From assembly GCA_029907705.1 (NCBI GenBank), contig JARYLJ010000011.1, positions 1-52,483 of the forward strand: a stretch of 52,483 bases of DNA. The letters are read 5' to 3'. This document shows positions 25,944 through 37,184 of this stretch, piece after piece. The position numbers and the translations under genes are program-made. How positions within the stretch are numbered: the stretch's first letter is position 1; every line of letters starts with the position of its first letter. Below the pieces are notes generated by a model that was not told where the DNA came from, ran no database searches, and worked only from the letters and a program-made list of their open reading frames with translations. Source of the stretch: Methanomicrobiales archaeon (GTDB taxonomy: Archaea > Halobacteriota > Methanomicrobia > Methanomicrobiales > JACTUA01).

Positions 25944-26531
25944 ATGGAGGAATTCATCGCTTCTCTCCTCTATTCCTTTGGCGCCATCTTTATCATACTC
26001 GATCCCCTGCTGAGTGTGCCCATATTTGCCGAGATGACGAAGGGGAGGACCGATGAGGAGATCAATCATCAGGCATTCATCGCAGTCGCAGTGGCTGGTG
26101 TTCTAATGTATATCTTCCTGTTCTTCAACTTCCTCATCTTCGACACACTCAAAATTACGATCGCCAGTTTCGAGGTGGCTGGGGGCGTGCTCCTCTTTAT
26201 TCTGGGAATGCAGGAGTCGCTGGGTATTCATATCCATCCGGAGGATAAGGGCCAGGCGAATGCTGCAGGGGTCGTCATCGGCACACCCCTGCTGTGCGGA
26301 CCTGGCACGATCACGACCGTCCTTCTGCTCTCGTCGCAGTTCGGCGTCCTGATCCCTGCGCTCGCGATCGCATTTTCGCTCGTCGCCACCTGGTTGATAC
26401 TCAGACTCTCCTCGCTAATCCTCCGTGTGTTCGGAGATATTGTCATCGGCGTCTTCGCCAGGATGCTCGGGATGCTTCTCGCTGCCATCGCGGTAACCCT
26501 CATCGCGAGAGGGGTTGTCTCTCTCGTCTGA
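25944..26531 (+). CDS. MarC family integral membrane protein
   Basis: Membrane protein of 195 residues with about six hydrophobic segments. The family motif appears as LDPLLSVPIFAEMTKG near the N-terminus, and GTPLLCGPGTITTVLLL is the second conserved region. MarC was once linked to multiple antibiotic resistance but its function is unknown. Its last 117 bases overlap the 3' end of the convergent DUF99 gene. Confidence 0.88.
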   Translation: MEEFIASLLYSFGAIFIILDPLLSVPIFAEMTKGRTDEEINHQAFIAVAVAGVLMYIFLFFNFLIFDTLKITIASFEVAGGVLLFILGMQESLGIHIHPEDKGQANAAGVVIGTPLLCGPGTITTVLLLSSQFGVLIPALAIAFSLVATWLILRLSSLILRVFGDIVIGVFARMLGMLLAAIAVTLIARGVVSLV

Positions 26532-27128
26532 TTGATCGTCGCTACCCAGAAAACCTCTTTCCATGTGCACTTTACGATAGTTCAGCATCGCCCTCGCCAG
26601 TAGCCGGGCCACTCTGATCGGCTCCGGAATCTTCCCTACACGGGTGAAGTGCTGACAGAGGACTTCGTCTGTCCTCCCGTCCAGCCCCCATGACCTGATG
26701 TAGATCTCATATCCTGTATTCAGCCTCAACCTTCTCCTCTGGCCGAGGCGTCTGTATGCATGCAACCTCTCCTCATCACCGGGGAAGTGCCGGAGAATAT
26801 CCTCTTCCAGACCCTCGGAGTCTTCGTATGTGACCACGATCACCGGTACACCGCTTGCGGAAAAGACTTCGGCCGGATCGATGATATTGAACCATGCCAT
26901 CACGCAACCGCCCAGCATCATGAAATTAATATCACATCTCCGAAGGCTTCGGAAGAGCTCTATCACACCCTGAGTCGCATCAGTGCCGCCAACGGTCACC
27001 TCACCGTACCCCACACCATCGATCATGAGATCCTTCCGCATCACCACTCCGGCGAGGATGGAACGGGCACGCCCCCTGAAACTCTCTGCGATTCCGAGCG
27101 CGCGAATGCCCTTCTTGGCGGTATGCAT
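26415..27128 (-). CDS. DUF99 family protein (endonuclease V-like fold)
   Basis: 237-residue protein of the archaeal DUF99/UPF0215 family, structurally related to endonuclease V and listed in some databases as endonuclease dU (from memory). The core (1-192) has GIAESF, VGGTDATQGVIELF and MLGGCVMAWFNIID, and ends with ARLLARAMLNYRKVHMERG. The last 40 or so residues are acidic and hydrophilic and are read from DNA antisense to the end of marC. ATG 27128 is divergent from the glycosyltransferase gene, with a 38-bp gap. Confidence 0.82.
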   Translation of the reverse strand: MHTAKKGIRALGIAESFRGRARSILAGVVMRKDLMIDGVGYGEVTVGGTDATQGVIELFRSLRRCDINFMMLGGCVMAWFNIIDPAEVFSASGVPVIVVTYEDSEGLEEDILRHFPGDEERLHAYRRLGQRRRLRLNTGYEIYIRSWGLDGRTDEVLCQHFTRVGKIPEPIRVARLLARAMLNYRKVHMERGFLGSDDQSDERDNPSRDEGYRDGSEKHPEHPGEDADDNISEHTED

Positions 27129-27166
27129 GAAAGCAATTATGTCAGGCTATCTGATATAGACTATTG

Positions 27167-28084
27167 ATGGATATCAGCCCGGACGAAGTGACCATTCTGA
27201 TCCCGACTCTGAACGAGGCGCCCACGATAGGTGAACTCGTCCGTCAGTTCAGAGCGATGGGTTTTCCAAGGATTATGGTGATGGACGGGCACAGCACCGA
27301 TGGAACGGCTGAACTCGCGATCAGGGAGGGTGCGGAGGTTCTCGTCCAGACAGGCAGAGGAAAGGGGAACGCGATCATCGAGGCGTTTTCGAAGATCACG
27401 AGTCCGTATGTCCTGATGATCGACGGAGACGGGACGTACTCCCCCGCGGATGCAGAGCTGATGCTCACCCCCCTTGCCAAAGGTGCAGATCAGGTGATCG
27501 GGGAGAGGTTCACCAGAGGAAGAGATGCATTTTCAGGTCTGAACCTCTACGGTAATCGTGTCCTCAATTATCTTTTCAAGGTGGCGCATGGGGCGTATCT
27601 GAGTGATATACTCTCCGGTTATCGCGCCTTCAAAATGGCCGCGATTCGCCAGATGCAGCTATTCGAAGGTGGTTTCGAGATCGAGGCTGAGATCGCCGTT
27701 GAATCGGTCAGGAACCAGCACCGAATCGTGGTCGTCCCTGTCAGCTACATGGTGAGGCACGGAACACTCACGAAGCTCCGCCCTTTCAGGGATGGGATGC
27801 GCATCGCTAGGACGATCTACAGCCTCGCGAAGATGAACAACCCGATCTTCTACTTCGGGCTGATCGGCCTCGTGACGGCCCTCGTCGGTACCGGCGTGGG
27901 CGCCTACATCGTGCTGGAGTGGCTGAAGGGAATCGAGCACATTCCACTCACGATTCTCACCATGCTTTTGATCACCCTCGGTTTCCAGATCTTCATATTC
28001 GGACTCATGGGCGATATGATGCTCAGCTTCCATCGCGAGCTGATGCACGAGATCCATAATATGAGGCGCCCTCCACTGCCATGA
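27167..28084 (+). CDS. AglJ-like family 2 glycosyltransferase
   Basis: Dolichyl-phosphate sugar transferase type protein (305 residues) likely starting N-glycan assembly on a lipid carrier for S-layer or archaellum proteins (family-based). The GT-A domain has TLNEAPTIGEL, MDGHSTDGT, MIDGDGTY (metal-binding DxD region) and DILSGYRAF. Two C-terminal membrane helices lie at about 225-250 and 258-285. ATG 27167 is used; a TTG precedes it. It neighbours a convergent pilin-like gene, whose product could be a glycosylation target (inference). Confidence 0.85.
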   Translation: MDISPDEVTILIPTLNEAPTIGELVRQFRAMGFPRIMVMDGHSTDGTAELAIREGAEVLVQTGRGKGNAIIEAFSKITSPYVLMIDGDGTYSPADAELMLTPLAKGADQVIGERFTRGRDAFSGLNLYGNRVLNYLFKVAHGAYLSDILSGYRAFKMAAIRQMQLFEGGFEIEAEIAVESVRNQHRIVVVPVSYMVRHGTLTKLRPFRDGMRIARTIYSLAKMNNPIFYFGLIGLVTALVGTGVGAYIVLEWLKGIEHIPLTILTMLLITLGFQIFIFGLMGDMMLSFHRELMHEIHNMRRPPLP

Positions 28085-28145
28085 CGGGCTTTTCCTCCCC
28101 GTGCTCCGTGCGAGAGATCCCTCTCTGGAAGTGACACTCTGGAGG

Positions 28146-28808
28146 TTACCTGCAATTCAGGTTCAGTGGATACGGAAGGCAGTATCTCCATGGCGGCGGG
28201 GCTCTCCCACCCTGCTGGCGGAAGATATCCCTCGAGATCGTCCTGTTCGTCGCCCTCTCGATGATGTCGACCCTCACCTCGTCCTGTTCGTGAATCGTCC
28301 CATCTGCGAGGTCGATGACCAGTTTTTCGCCAGGCTGCCAGTAATCCCCGGAGCATCCCGAACCACCGATCCACTGGACGCCATAATGGCGGGTGGCGAT
28401 GAAGTGGTGTCCGTTCAGAGTATCGACGACCGCCGGAATCCTGACGCCATTCAGAAATATCTCCGCCCTTATGTGGTCATTGAGGAGATACTCGCTCCCG
28501 TTGTGGAGAAGGACGACCCTGCTGTCGTAATTCAGTTGATACGGTGCGATCTCGCTCGAATGGTATATGGCTTTTATCTCGATGATCCTGGGTGGTTCGG
28601 CGAAGTAGCTGAAATACGGAAGAGAGAAGAGAAGGAGCACGAGAATGGCGAGGATAATGGTGATCGCCACCAGAAGAACGTTTGCGATTGTTGGCGAGGT
28701 CGCCTCCTGCGAGTTCGACCATGGACGTATTCGGCATTTCGCCCCGATCTTTTCGGTTCCGATCTGCTCTCCCGGTAATGCTCTCTCCTGTTCCATGCAC
28801 TTGAACAT
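28146..28808 (-). CDS. archaeal type IV pilin-like protein
   Basis: 220-residue secreted or surface protein. A polar N-terminal stretch of about 37 residues is followed by EATSPTIANVLLVAITIILA, the archaeal pilin (DUF1628-type) pattern of SPxI plus hydrophobic helix, then a beta-rich extracellular part with several Cys. The N-terminal leader is longer than usual; Met5 (28796) is an alternative start. It is the last gene of a minus-strand group with two hypothetical genes. Confidence 0.72.
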   Translation of the reverse strand: MFKCMEQERALPGEQIGTEKIGAKCRIRPWSNSQEATSPTIANVLLVAITIILAILVLLLFSLPYFSYFAEPPRIIEIKAIYHSSEIAPYQLNYDSRVVLLHNGSEYLLNDHIRAEIFLNGVRIPAVVDTLNGHHFIATRHYGVQWIGGSGCSGDYWQPGEKLVIDLADGTIHEQDEVRVDIIERATNRTISRDIFRQQGGRAPPPWRYCLPYPLNLNCR

Positions 28809-28845
28809 GAGTTCAGGAATTGAGCGCCTTAATGGTGAAATCGAT

Positions 28846-29316
28846 TCACCCCTCCAGCAATTTCATGTATGGCATGTATAGCTGCAAAATATAGCGTTCC
28901 TGCTCTTCCAGCGCCGGTGCATCGTCGGGAGAGCTCGCCAGCGCGGTTGCATAAAGGACGATGACCGCATTCGATACTCTCAGCCTTACAGGATCGTCCA
29001 CCACCTGGGGCGATATCCGTATCGGGACCATCTCCATCTCTGGACCCTCGAAATCAGGAAGATTCGGGGATAGCACCACATTTTCGGCGAGATCATGAGC
29101 TCTTGCCCTTACGATGTCGAGCGCCTTCCTGACGAATGGAGGCAGCCTGTATCCTTCCCTGTCCTCCAGTGCCTCGATGCAACGCTGTTCCGAATCGGTG
29201 TATAGCCCCATCTTGAATGTGAGCATTGCAAGGGCGATTCGATGCCCCATCGGCGCCCCGATCTGGTTGCCGATCGGCCTTATCCTTTCGATATACTCAT
29301 TCAGCAGTTTCTTCAT
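28846..29316 (-). CDS. hypothetical protein
   Basis: 156-residue soluble, mainly helical protein with no motif I recognise. ATG 29316 is preferred over longer frames because the upstream part is an out-of-frame Arg-rich shadow of the neighbouring gene. Its start overlaps the preceding gene's end by 20 bases, and the pilin-like gene follows after 37 bp, so it may take part in the same surface system (context inference). Confidence 0.6.
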   Translation of the reverse strand: MKKLLNEYIERIRPIGNQIGAPMGHRIALAMLTFKMGLYTDSEQRCIEALEDREGYRLPPFVRKALDIVRARAHDLAENVVLSPNLPDFEGPEMEMVPIRISPQVVDDPVRLRVSNAVIVLYATALASSPDDAPALEEQERYILQLYMPYMKLLEG

Positions 29317-29716
29317 CCTGTTCGTCCTCCTCGTCCTCTTCTTCGTACCCGTCCCCATCCTCTGCCGACCGCTCCGGCAGAGGGGTGCTGAACCTCTTCT
29401 CCAGCCTGATCGCCAGTATGGTGATGCTCGCCGCGAACAGGATCTGGAGAGGCCACCCATGCTCGACGTCAGGAGAGAGGAACATGATCAGGGTAAAGAG
29501 CGGAACCGCGAGAGAGACGATGTCCTTCCTCGGTTTTTTCAGGGCGATATATGCAAGCAGGAAGGAGCCGGCGATGCAACCAAAGATGCCCGCCTCCCTG
29601 AAGAGGGGGAATGATATCCCAGATAGATTGCCTGCGATCCCTCCGAATGCAACGACGGGGACTCCGATCCACATCCTGCATTTATGAACGCGATTCTCAC
29701 CCTCGGTGCTATCCAT
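29297..29716 (-). CDS. hypothetical membrane protein with acidic tail
   Basis: 139 residues with about four hydrophobic segments (13-100) and an unusual C-terminal tail made mostly of Asp and Glu (about 112-139). No family recognised. It overlaps the next gene, suggesting co-translation. Position suggests a partner of the pilin-like protein. ATG 29716 is the only good start. Confidence 0.6.
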   Translation of the reverse strand: MDSTEGENRVHKCRMWIGVPVVAFGGIAGNLSGISFPLFREAGIFGCIAGSFLLAYIALKKPRKDIVSLAVPLFTLIMFLSPDVEHGWPLQILFAASITILAIRLEKRFSTPLPERSAEDGDGYEEEDEEDEQDEETAE

Positions 29717-29821
29717 CTCTCCTCACAGTACAGGATCGGGCTGCATTAGATAACATGATTTCGAATGGAGTTACGGTCGCCATTCTCTCCGATGCATCTA
29801 TCTCGCATGTACGCCTCATGA

Positions 29822-31104
<1,283 letters not shown>

Positions 31105-31154
31105 GGATATTACTACAACTATGAACTCTTCCTGTTATAAACCATAATAGTGAG
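31105..31154. promoter_or_regulatory. divergent promoter, larB / small membrane protein
   Basis: This 50-bp gap holds TTATAAACCATAATAG (31134-31149), a TATA-like region close to the plus-strand start; the minus-strand gene must use the same short region. Confidence 0.35.
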
Positions 31155-31472
31155 ATGTCCTATCTCCTCTATGTCGCGGTCCTCGGCACGGCAGGGGTGA
31201 GTTTCCTCTATCTGAGGGATCTGCGCATATATGGAAGGACAGGGCTGAAGGGTTACAGGAAGGCAGCGATGAGAGGTGTGCTGTACTCTGCACTTTCACT
31301 CCTCGGCCTCTTCTTCGCTCTTTATGGCAGTGAGATCATCGGTCTGGGTCTGATACTCGGAGCCCTCTATCTCCAGGGGCGTGTGGCGAGGGAGAAGATC
31401 TGGACCGACGAAAAACCGATGGAGCGGTTCTTCGGGAAATGCCGATGTAAAAAAGATAAGGGAGGAAAATAA
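31155..31472 (+). CDS. small hypothetical membrane protein
   Basis: 105 residues with an N-terminal hydrophobic segment (1-20), two more (about 42-58 and 61-74) and a basic Cys- and Lys-containing tail (CRCKKDKGGK). No family recognised. It lies 23 bp upstream of hisS on the same strand and probably shares its transcript. Confidence 0.6.
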   Translation: MSYLLYVAVLGTAGVSFLYLRDLRIYGRTGLKGYRKAAMRGVLYSALSLLGLFFALYGSEIIGLGLILGALYLQGRVAREKIWTDEKPMERFFGKCRCKKDKGGK

Positions 31473-31495
31473 ATTTTCAGGGGAGATTTTTGAGG

Positions 31496-32731
31496 ATGTT
31501 TCAGAGGCCAAGAGGGACGAGGGACTTCCTTCCGGATGAGATGGAGAGGCGCCGCTGGATCGAGGCGAGGATGCGAGAATGTGCGAGGAGGTGGGGGTAC
31601 AGGGAGGTCTGCACCCCCGCCTTCGAGGAGCTCGAACTCTTCACCCTCCGCTCGGGCGAGGCGATCATTCAGGAGATGTACACCTTCAGGGACAAAGGAG
31701 GGAGGGAGATGGTGCTGAGGCCCGAGGTCACCGCGCCAGTGCTCAGGATGTTCGTGAACGAGGGCAGGAACATACCGAAGCCCATCCGTTGGTTCTATTT
31801 TGCCGACTGTTTCAGGTATGAAAGGCCGCAGAAGGGAAGGTACAGACAGTTCTGGCAGTTCGGTGTGGAGCTGATAGGGGCGGACAGTCCCCGGGCAGAT
31901 GCAGAGGTGATTGCGCTGGCAGAGGCGATGCTCAGGGGATGCGGTATCGATTTCGAGATGCAGGTTGGCCATCTCGCTCCTGTGAAGCATCTCCTCTCGG
32001 GATTGCCGAAAGAAGTGGCTGCGAGGGTGATGCAGCTGCTTGACAAGAGGGAGTTTCCTGCATTGCGCGAGTATCTGGAGGAAACGGGTCATCCTGATCT
32101 GTATGATGGGCTTCAGGGTCTGACAGAATGCAGATCCCTCCAGGAGCTCTTCGAGATCATCGGTCATATCGAGGAGGGGGAGTGGATCCAGAGGGTTTGC
32201 AGCGAGCTCGATACATATGGGGTAGATTACTGCCTGAACTTCGGGATCGCGAGAGGGCTGGATTACTACACGGGGACTGTATTCGAGGCCTTTGCCCAAA
32301 ATCTCGGTGCAGAGAACCAGGTACTTGGTGGAGGCACCTACAGGCTGGCACATCTCTTCGGAGGGGAGGATCTCCCCTCCTGCGGCTTTGCCATCGGTTT
32401 CGACAGGGTGATGGTCTCGCTGGGGGAGTTCAGGGTGCCCAGAAAGCCGGCCGTTGCGGTGATCGGCATGCCCGAAGTGGAGGAGTATGCAGCGGCCGTT
32501 GCGAAAGGAATGAGGGGAGCGGGCATCTCTGTGGTGAGGGATACGATGGAGAGGAGCGTCGGTTCGCAGCTCTCCCATGCAGCGAAGATCGCCGAATATG
32601 CGATCATCGTGGGCAGGAAGGAGTGCGAGACGAACACTGTGACATTTAAAAATCTTTTCTCGGGAGAGCAGAGGACGCTCACCCTTCAGGAGGCGATCGG
32701 TGAGGTGGCCGCGCATGGAGATCGCGCGTGA
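31496..32731 (+). CDS. hisS: histidyl-tRNA synthetase
   Basis: Class II aminoacyl-tRNA synthetase (411 residues). N-terminal RPRGTRDFLP, motif 2 region FRYERPQKGRYRQFWQFG, histidine-specific RGLDYYTGTVFE, motif 3 GFAIGFDRVMV and a C-terminal anticodon-binding domain (about 325-411) are present. ATG 31496 follows GGGGAG; an in-frame TTG at 31490 is an alternative. The end overlaps top6B by 17 bases. Confidence 0.95.
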   Translation: MFQRPRGTRDFLPDEMERRRWIEARMRECARRWGYREVCTPAFEELELFTLRSGEAIIQEMYTFRDKGGREMVLRPEVTAPVLRMFVNEGRNIPKPIRWFYFADCFRYERPQKGRYRQFWQFGVELIGADSPRADAEVIALAEAMLRGCGIDFEMQVGHLAPVKHLLSGLPKEVAARVMQLLDKREFPALREYLEETGHPDLYDGLQGLTECRSLQELFEIIGHIEEGEWIQRVCSELDTYGVDYCLNFGIARGLDYYTGTVFEAFAQNLGAENQVLGGGTYRLAHLFGGEDLPSCGFAIGFDRVMVSLGEFRVPRKPAVAVIGMPEVEEYAAAVAKGMRGAGISVVRDTMERSVGSQLSHAAKIAEYAIIVGRKECETNTVTFKNLFSGEQRTLTLQEAIGEVAAHGDRA

Positions 32732-34520
32732 GCTGGCGAAGAAACAGAGAAGCATCAGCGTCGCAGAATTTTTCGAGAGAAACAAGCATCTGCTCGGATT
32801 CGATTCTCCGTCCAGAGGGATCATCACCGCAGTGAAGGAGGCGGTCGACAATGCACTCGACGCCTGCGAGGAGGCCGGAGAACTTCCAGACATATTCATC
32901 GGTGTCAGGCGGGTCTCGGATGATGTGCTTCGTGTGGCAGTAGAGGACAACGGGCCGGGCATCGTGCCTGAACAGGTTCCACCGGTCTTCGGGAAGCTGC
33001 TGTACGGCTCGAGGTTTCACCAGATCAAGCAGAGCCGGGGCCAGCAGGGGATTGGTATCAGTGCCGCGATCCTCTACGCGCAGCTCACGACGGGTAAACC
33101 GGCCGTGATCACCACGAGAACCGATCCCCGCGAAAAGGCATACAGATTCGAACTGATGGTGAAGACAGAGACGAACGAACCGGATGTGAAGTCGATGGCG
33201 GAAGCAGTATGGGACAGGCCCCATGGGACGAGGGTCGAGATCGAGTTCAAGGGAAGCCTCGTGGCAAAGAAGAGGCTGCTCGATTATCTGAAGTTCACAT
33301 CGGTCGTGAATCCCCATGCAAGGCTTCATGCAGAGATCGAGGGCGAGAGTATACTCTTCGAACGTGTGAGCAGCGAGCCGATCAGGTGCCCGAGACCGAT
33401 TCAGCCGCACCCCCACGGGATCGAGCTGGGGACACTCAAAAGGATGATCCAGACAGATGCCGATCTACCACTGGAGGATTTCCTCATAGAGAGGTTCAGC
33501 CGTGTCGGGAAGAAGGCAGCCGCTCTGATTTGCCAGAAGGCCGGAATTGATGCCAGAAAAAAGGCAGGAAAGCTCACCCATCAGGAGCAGAAAGAGCTGC
33601 TCGATGCGATGCAGTCGATCAGCCTGCCTGCCCCGCCTGCCCATGAATGCCTCTCCCCCATCGGGGAAGATCTCATTGCGAAGAGCCTTGAGTCGGAATT
33701 CGAACTGGACTTCGTCAAAGCCAGGACGCGACCCGCTTCGGTCTTCTCGGGCCACCCGTTTCTCATCGAAGCAGCCATCGGATACAGCAGCCGGATGCCA
33801 CATGATGAAAGAGCACAGATCCTCCGATTTGCTAACCGTGTACCCCTCCTCTACCAGCAGGGTGCATGTGCGATCACCGGTTGCATAGCTGACATAAACT
33901 GGAAGCAGTACGGACTGCAGCAGCAGGGCCTTCCTGTCGGACCCGTAATCATACTCGTACACCTCGCATCGACGAACGTGCCGTTTACCTCGGAGAGCAA
34001 GGACGCGGTAGCAGCCATACCAGAGATAGAGAGGGAGATCGATCTGGTCCTCAAAGAGCTGGGCAGGGAATTGAAGAGCTATCTTTCCAGGAGGGAGCGG
34101 AAGAAGCAGGCGGAGGACAGGGCGAGGGCGATCTGTGCCATCATCCCCGAGATCGCCGCCAAGGTGAGCGAGATCGTCGAGAGGCCACCGCTGGACACAT
34201 CCCCCATCGAGGGGAGGATCATGCGGCGGCTTGTCGCACGACGGAGGATCTCTGGAGATAGGGTGCGGATAGAGCTGCGGAACTATACAGACAGGAGAGT
34301 GGATTTAACGGTATTCGAGATCTCGGAGGAGGGGGCACCCGACCCCTCGATCGCACCTGATTTCAGCAGTGGAAATGAGGGGGACTTCACACGCGCCTGG
34401 AGGTGCACTCTGGAGCCCGGGGAGTCATGGCAGGTGGAATATTCGGGTAAAGGAAGAGGGAGCATCGACCTCCGGGGGATTGAGGAACCGCTCAAGCTGG
34501 TGATCGATGATGACCGCTAA
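32715..34520 (+). CDS. top6B: DNA topoisomerase VI subunit B
   Basis: ATPase subunit of topoisomerase VI (601 residues), which relaxes and decatenates DNA. The GHKL fold shows [14 protein letters not shown] (N box), VEDNGPGI and [10 protein letters not shown] (G boxes), followed by the H2TH and transducer domains. A C-terminal Ig-like extension (about 500-601) is present. ATG 32715 has GGTGAGG upstream. It overlaps top6A by 14 bases. Confidence 0.95.
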   Translation: MEIARELAKKQRSISVAEFFERNKHLLGFDSPSRGIITAVKEAVDNALDACEEAGELPDIFIGVRRVSDDVLRVAVEDNGPGIVPEQVPPVFGKLLYGSRFHQIKQSRGQQGIGISAAILYAQLTTGKPAVITTRTDPREKAYRFELMVKTETNEPDVKSMAEAVWDRPHGTRVEIEFKGSLVAKKRLLDYLKFTSVVNPHARLHAEIEGESILFERVSSEPIRCPRPIQPHPHGIELGTLKRMIQTDADLPLEDFLIERFSRVGKKAAALICQKAGIDARKKAGKLTHQEQKELLDAMQSISLPAPPAHECLSPIGEDLIAKSLESEFELDFVKARTRPASVFSGHPFLIEAAIGYSSRMPHDERAQILRFANRVPLLYQQGACAITGCIADINWKQYGLQQQGLPVGPVIILVHLASTNVPFTSESKDAVAAIPEIEREIDLVLKELGRELKSYLSRRERKKQAEDRARAICAIIPEIAAKVSEIVERPPLDTSPIEGRIMRRLVARRRISGDRVRIELRNYTDRRVDLTVFEISEEGAPDPSIAPDFSSGNEGDFTRAWRCTLEPGESWQVEYSGKGRGSIDLRGIEEPLKLVIDDDR

Positions 34521-35607
34521 AGAGGAGAGGGATATCCAGGCGCTGAAGCAGCTGCTCGCGATCGCCGATGGTTGGTACCGGCAGATGAGCGAGGGATCGC
34601 TACCTTCCATATCTCTGCCCACCAGAACCAAACAGAACATCGAGTTCGACGAGCAGAGCGAGGTCTGGAAGTACGGGGATCGGGAGAGCCACAGGATCGC
34701 GAACACCGAGAGGAGTGCACTCCATCTCCTCAAGATGGCCTTCGTCATCTGGTTCATCAAGCAGCAGCTGAGAGAGGATCGCTCCTCCACGCTGAGAGAG
34801 CTGTACTATATCACGGAAGGCTGGAAGAGGGCAAAGTTCGAGACGCAGGACGAGAGCAATTATCTGGTCGAGGATCTGGAGATCCTTTCCGGGCTCCAGA
34901 GAGAGGCATTCCATCTGAGGCCTGAGGAGGACGGCGCAGGTGTGTACGGGCCCCTGCGCCTGAAGGAGTTCACCCGCAGAGGTGAGCGGGTGATTCACTG
35001 CCAGCAGGACGTGGGGGAGGCGGGTTACCAGATCCCCAGCAACATGGAAAACGTCGAGTTACTCGATCACGATGCCGGTTTCGTCATCGCGATCGAGACC
35101 GGCGGTATGTATGCGAGGCTCATCGAGAATGGATTCGATGATGAATGGGGCACCATACTGGTGCATCTGAAGGGTCAGCCGGCGCGTTCCACACGCCGCC
35201 TGCTGAACCGTCTGAACAGTCAGTTCGGTCTCCCTGTGGTGGTCTTCACCGATGGAGATCCCTGGTCCTACCGTATTTATGCGAGCGTCGCCTATGGTGC
35301 CATTAAGAGTGCGCATATGTCGGAGCTCCTCGCCACACCTCAGGCGAAGTTCGTGGGAGTTCAGCCCAGCGATATCCGCGATTATGATCTCCCCTCCGAC
35401 AGGCTCTCCGCAAAGGACGTGGATGCGTTGAAGGCGGAGAAGACCGATCCCAGATTCAGCAGCGAGTACTGGCAGCGCCAGATCTCGCTCCAGCTCGAGC
35501 TCGGTTTGAAGTCAGAGCAACAGGCGTTCGCGGCCCGGGGACTGGACTTTGTGACGAAGGAGTATCTACCGGCTCGTCTCGCAGAGATGAATGTGATTCG
35601 GAGATAG
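34507..35607 (+). CDS. top6A: DNA topoisomerase VI subunit A
   Basis: Cleavage subunit, Spo11 homologue (366 residues). The CAP-domain catalytic Tyr lies in [12 protein letters not shown], and the Toprim domain has [10 protein letters not shown] (Glu) and [12 protein letters not shown] (Asp-x-Asp). Start ATG 34507 or 34510, inside the end of top6B. Both subunits are complete, so the enzyme should be functional. Confidence 0.95.
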   Translation: MMTAKEERDIQALKQLLAIADGWYRQMSEGSLPSISLPTRTKQNIEFDEQSEVWKYGDRESHRIANTERSALHLLKMAFVIWFIKQQLREDRSSTLRELYYITEGWKRAKFETQDESNYLVEDLEILSGLQREAFHLRPEEDGAGVYGPLRLKEFTRRGERVIHCQQDVGEAGYQIPSNMENVELLDHDAGFVIAIETGGMYARLIENGFDDEWGTILVHLKGQPARSTRRLLNRLNSQFGLPVVVFTDGDPWSYRIYASVAYGAIKSAHMSELLATPQAKFVGVQPSDIRDYDLPSDRLSAKDVDALKAEKTDPRFSSEYWQRQISLQLELGLKSEQQAFAARGLDFVTKEYLPARLAEMNVIRR

Positions 35608-35687
35608 ATCGTGGGCAATACCGGTGACCAGAGGCCGAAGGATGCAGTTCATATGATGATTCCGGCTCCCGCACGAATGGAGGCTGA

Positions 35688-37184
35688 ATGAGGGGAGGGG
35701 TGATCTGGTCAGGGATACTCTCGCGCATCATGAGGGTCGAACCCGTCAGGCGTCAGAGCGGTGTCGCATTCGGTGCAACGGTACTGATGACCGGCATCGG
35801 TTTCGTCTCCACCATGCTCTTCGCTCATTTACTGGGACCTGAGGTGATGGGGGGATACTTCCTCTTCCTCGCCTACTACGGGATCGTCGAGCTCTTCGGC
35901 GATGGGGGCATCGGTGGTGCCGCGGTGAAGCGCATGAGCGAGGGGAGAGAACAGGAGGAGTACTTCACTGCATTCCTCCTCCTTCGTGTATCGCTCTTCA
36001 TCCTTGTCGTGCTTGTCATCTATTTCGCGAGGGATTTTTTTGTCGACCTAAACGAAGAAGGGTTGCTGATGCCACTCATCTGTGCACTCTCCGCGGGCCT
36101 GCTCTTCAGCATCGGTTGCAATACGGCAATGGGTACCGGAAAAGTGGGGATCTCGAAGACCGGGGATATAGTGAATTATCTGGTGAAGGTCGCCATTCAG
36201 ATAGCGGCGGTTCTCCTCGGTTATGGACTCGCCGGACTCGTGGGTGGTGTCATTGCAGGAATGCTTGCAGGATCGCTCCTTTACTGGAGATATGGGAGAT
36301 TGCAGCTGAAGAGGTTCGATTTCAGACACATCAGCAGCCTCGCCGCATTCTCCTTCTGGATATTCCTGACCGCCTCGGGGAACATCATATTCAGTTACAC
36401 AGATGTGATCGTGATCGGTTATTTTCTGGGAAACACGGAGGTGGGAATCTACAGGGTGGCGTATCAGCTCACCTCCGCTGCCACCTTCACCGCCGTCGCA
36501 CTGCAGATCGCCCTGTTCCCAAGAATAAGTAGATGGGCAGCGGATGGCGAACTCCGTTCTGTGGAGAGGGTCCTGAAAAGGGCGTTTTCATACGCGCTTT
36601 TCCTTGCATTGCCCGTCTGCATCGGCGGCACGCTCCTGGGGGACCGGCTGCTGTATTATCTGTACGGCGCTTCTTTCTCCGGTGGAGCCGCCTTTCTACC
36701 CCTCCTCCTGCTCTCGCAGGTGGTGAATGTCTCTCTTCTGCTCATCTCGATGGGCATTTCGGCGCTGAACCGGCCTGACTTCAACTTCAGAGCGACCGGC
36801 GCAGCCGCAACTGCGAACCTCCTCCTCAACATCGCTCTCATACCCGCTCTCGGGATGATCGGAGCGGCGTTTGCGACCCTCGTCTCCATCTCTCTCAATG
36901 CCCTGCTCTCATACCGTTACATCTCGGGGATCATCAGGGTGCACTTCGATGTCAGGGCGATCAGGAATATCATCGTCTCGGCGATCGCGATGATCCCTCC
37001 CCTCGTGATTCTCAGATATGGCGTACCCGATGCAGGAGCAGTCATCACCCTGTGCACGGTGGCGATCGGAGCCGCCATCTATCTGGCGATTCTGTTCAGG
37101 CTCGATCGGAAGATGAAAGACGATCTCCTGATGATCTTCAGGCAGCTGGGTGTGCCGATCCCTCTCTTCATCGAAAGGTTCTGA
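35688..37184 (+). CDS. polysaccharide/oligosaccharide flippase family protein
   Basis: Wzx/MATE-like membrane exporter (498 residues) with about 12-14 hydrophobic segments, probably moving lipid-linked sugars across the membrane. Typical features are FAHLLGPEVMGGYFL near the start, YTDVIVIGYFLGNTEVGIY in the middle and a repeat of the same fold in the second half. GGAGG precedes ATG 35688. It fits functionally with the AglJ-like transferase near 27 kb. T-runs follow at 37211-37226. Confidence 0.85.
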   Translation: MRGGVIWSGILSRIMRVEPVRRQSGVAFGATVLMTGIGFVSTMLFAHLLGPEVMGGYFLFLAYYGIVELFGDGGIGGAAVKRMSEGREQEEYFTAFLLLRVSLFILVVLVIYFARDFFVDLNEEGLLMPLICALSAGLLFSIGCNTAMGTGKVGISKTGDIVNYLVKVAIQIAAVLLGYGLAGLVGGVIAGMLAGSLLYWRYGRLQLKRFDFRHISSLAAFSFWIFLTASGNIIFSYTDVIVIGYFLGNTEVGIYRVAYQLTSAATFTAVALQIALFPRISRWAADGELRSVERVLKRAFSYALFLALPVCIGGTLLGDRLLYYLYGASFSGGAAFLPLLLLSQVVNVSLLLISMGISALNRPDFNFRATGAAATANLLLNIALIPALGMIGAAFATLVSISLNALLSYRYISGIIRVHFDVRAIRNIIVSAIAMIPPLVILRYGVPDAGAVITLCTVAIGAAIYLAILFRLDRKMKDDLLMIFRQLGVPIPLFIERF

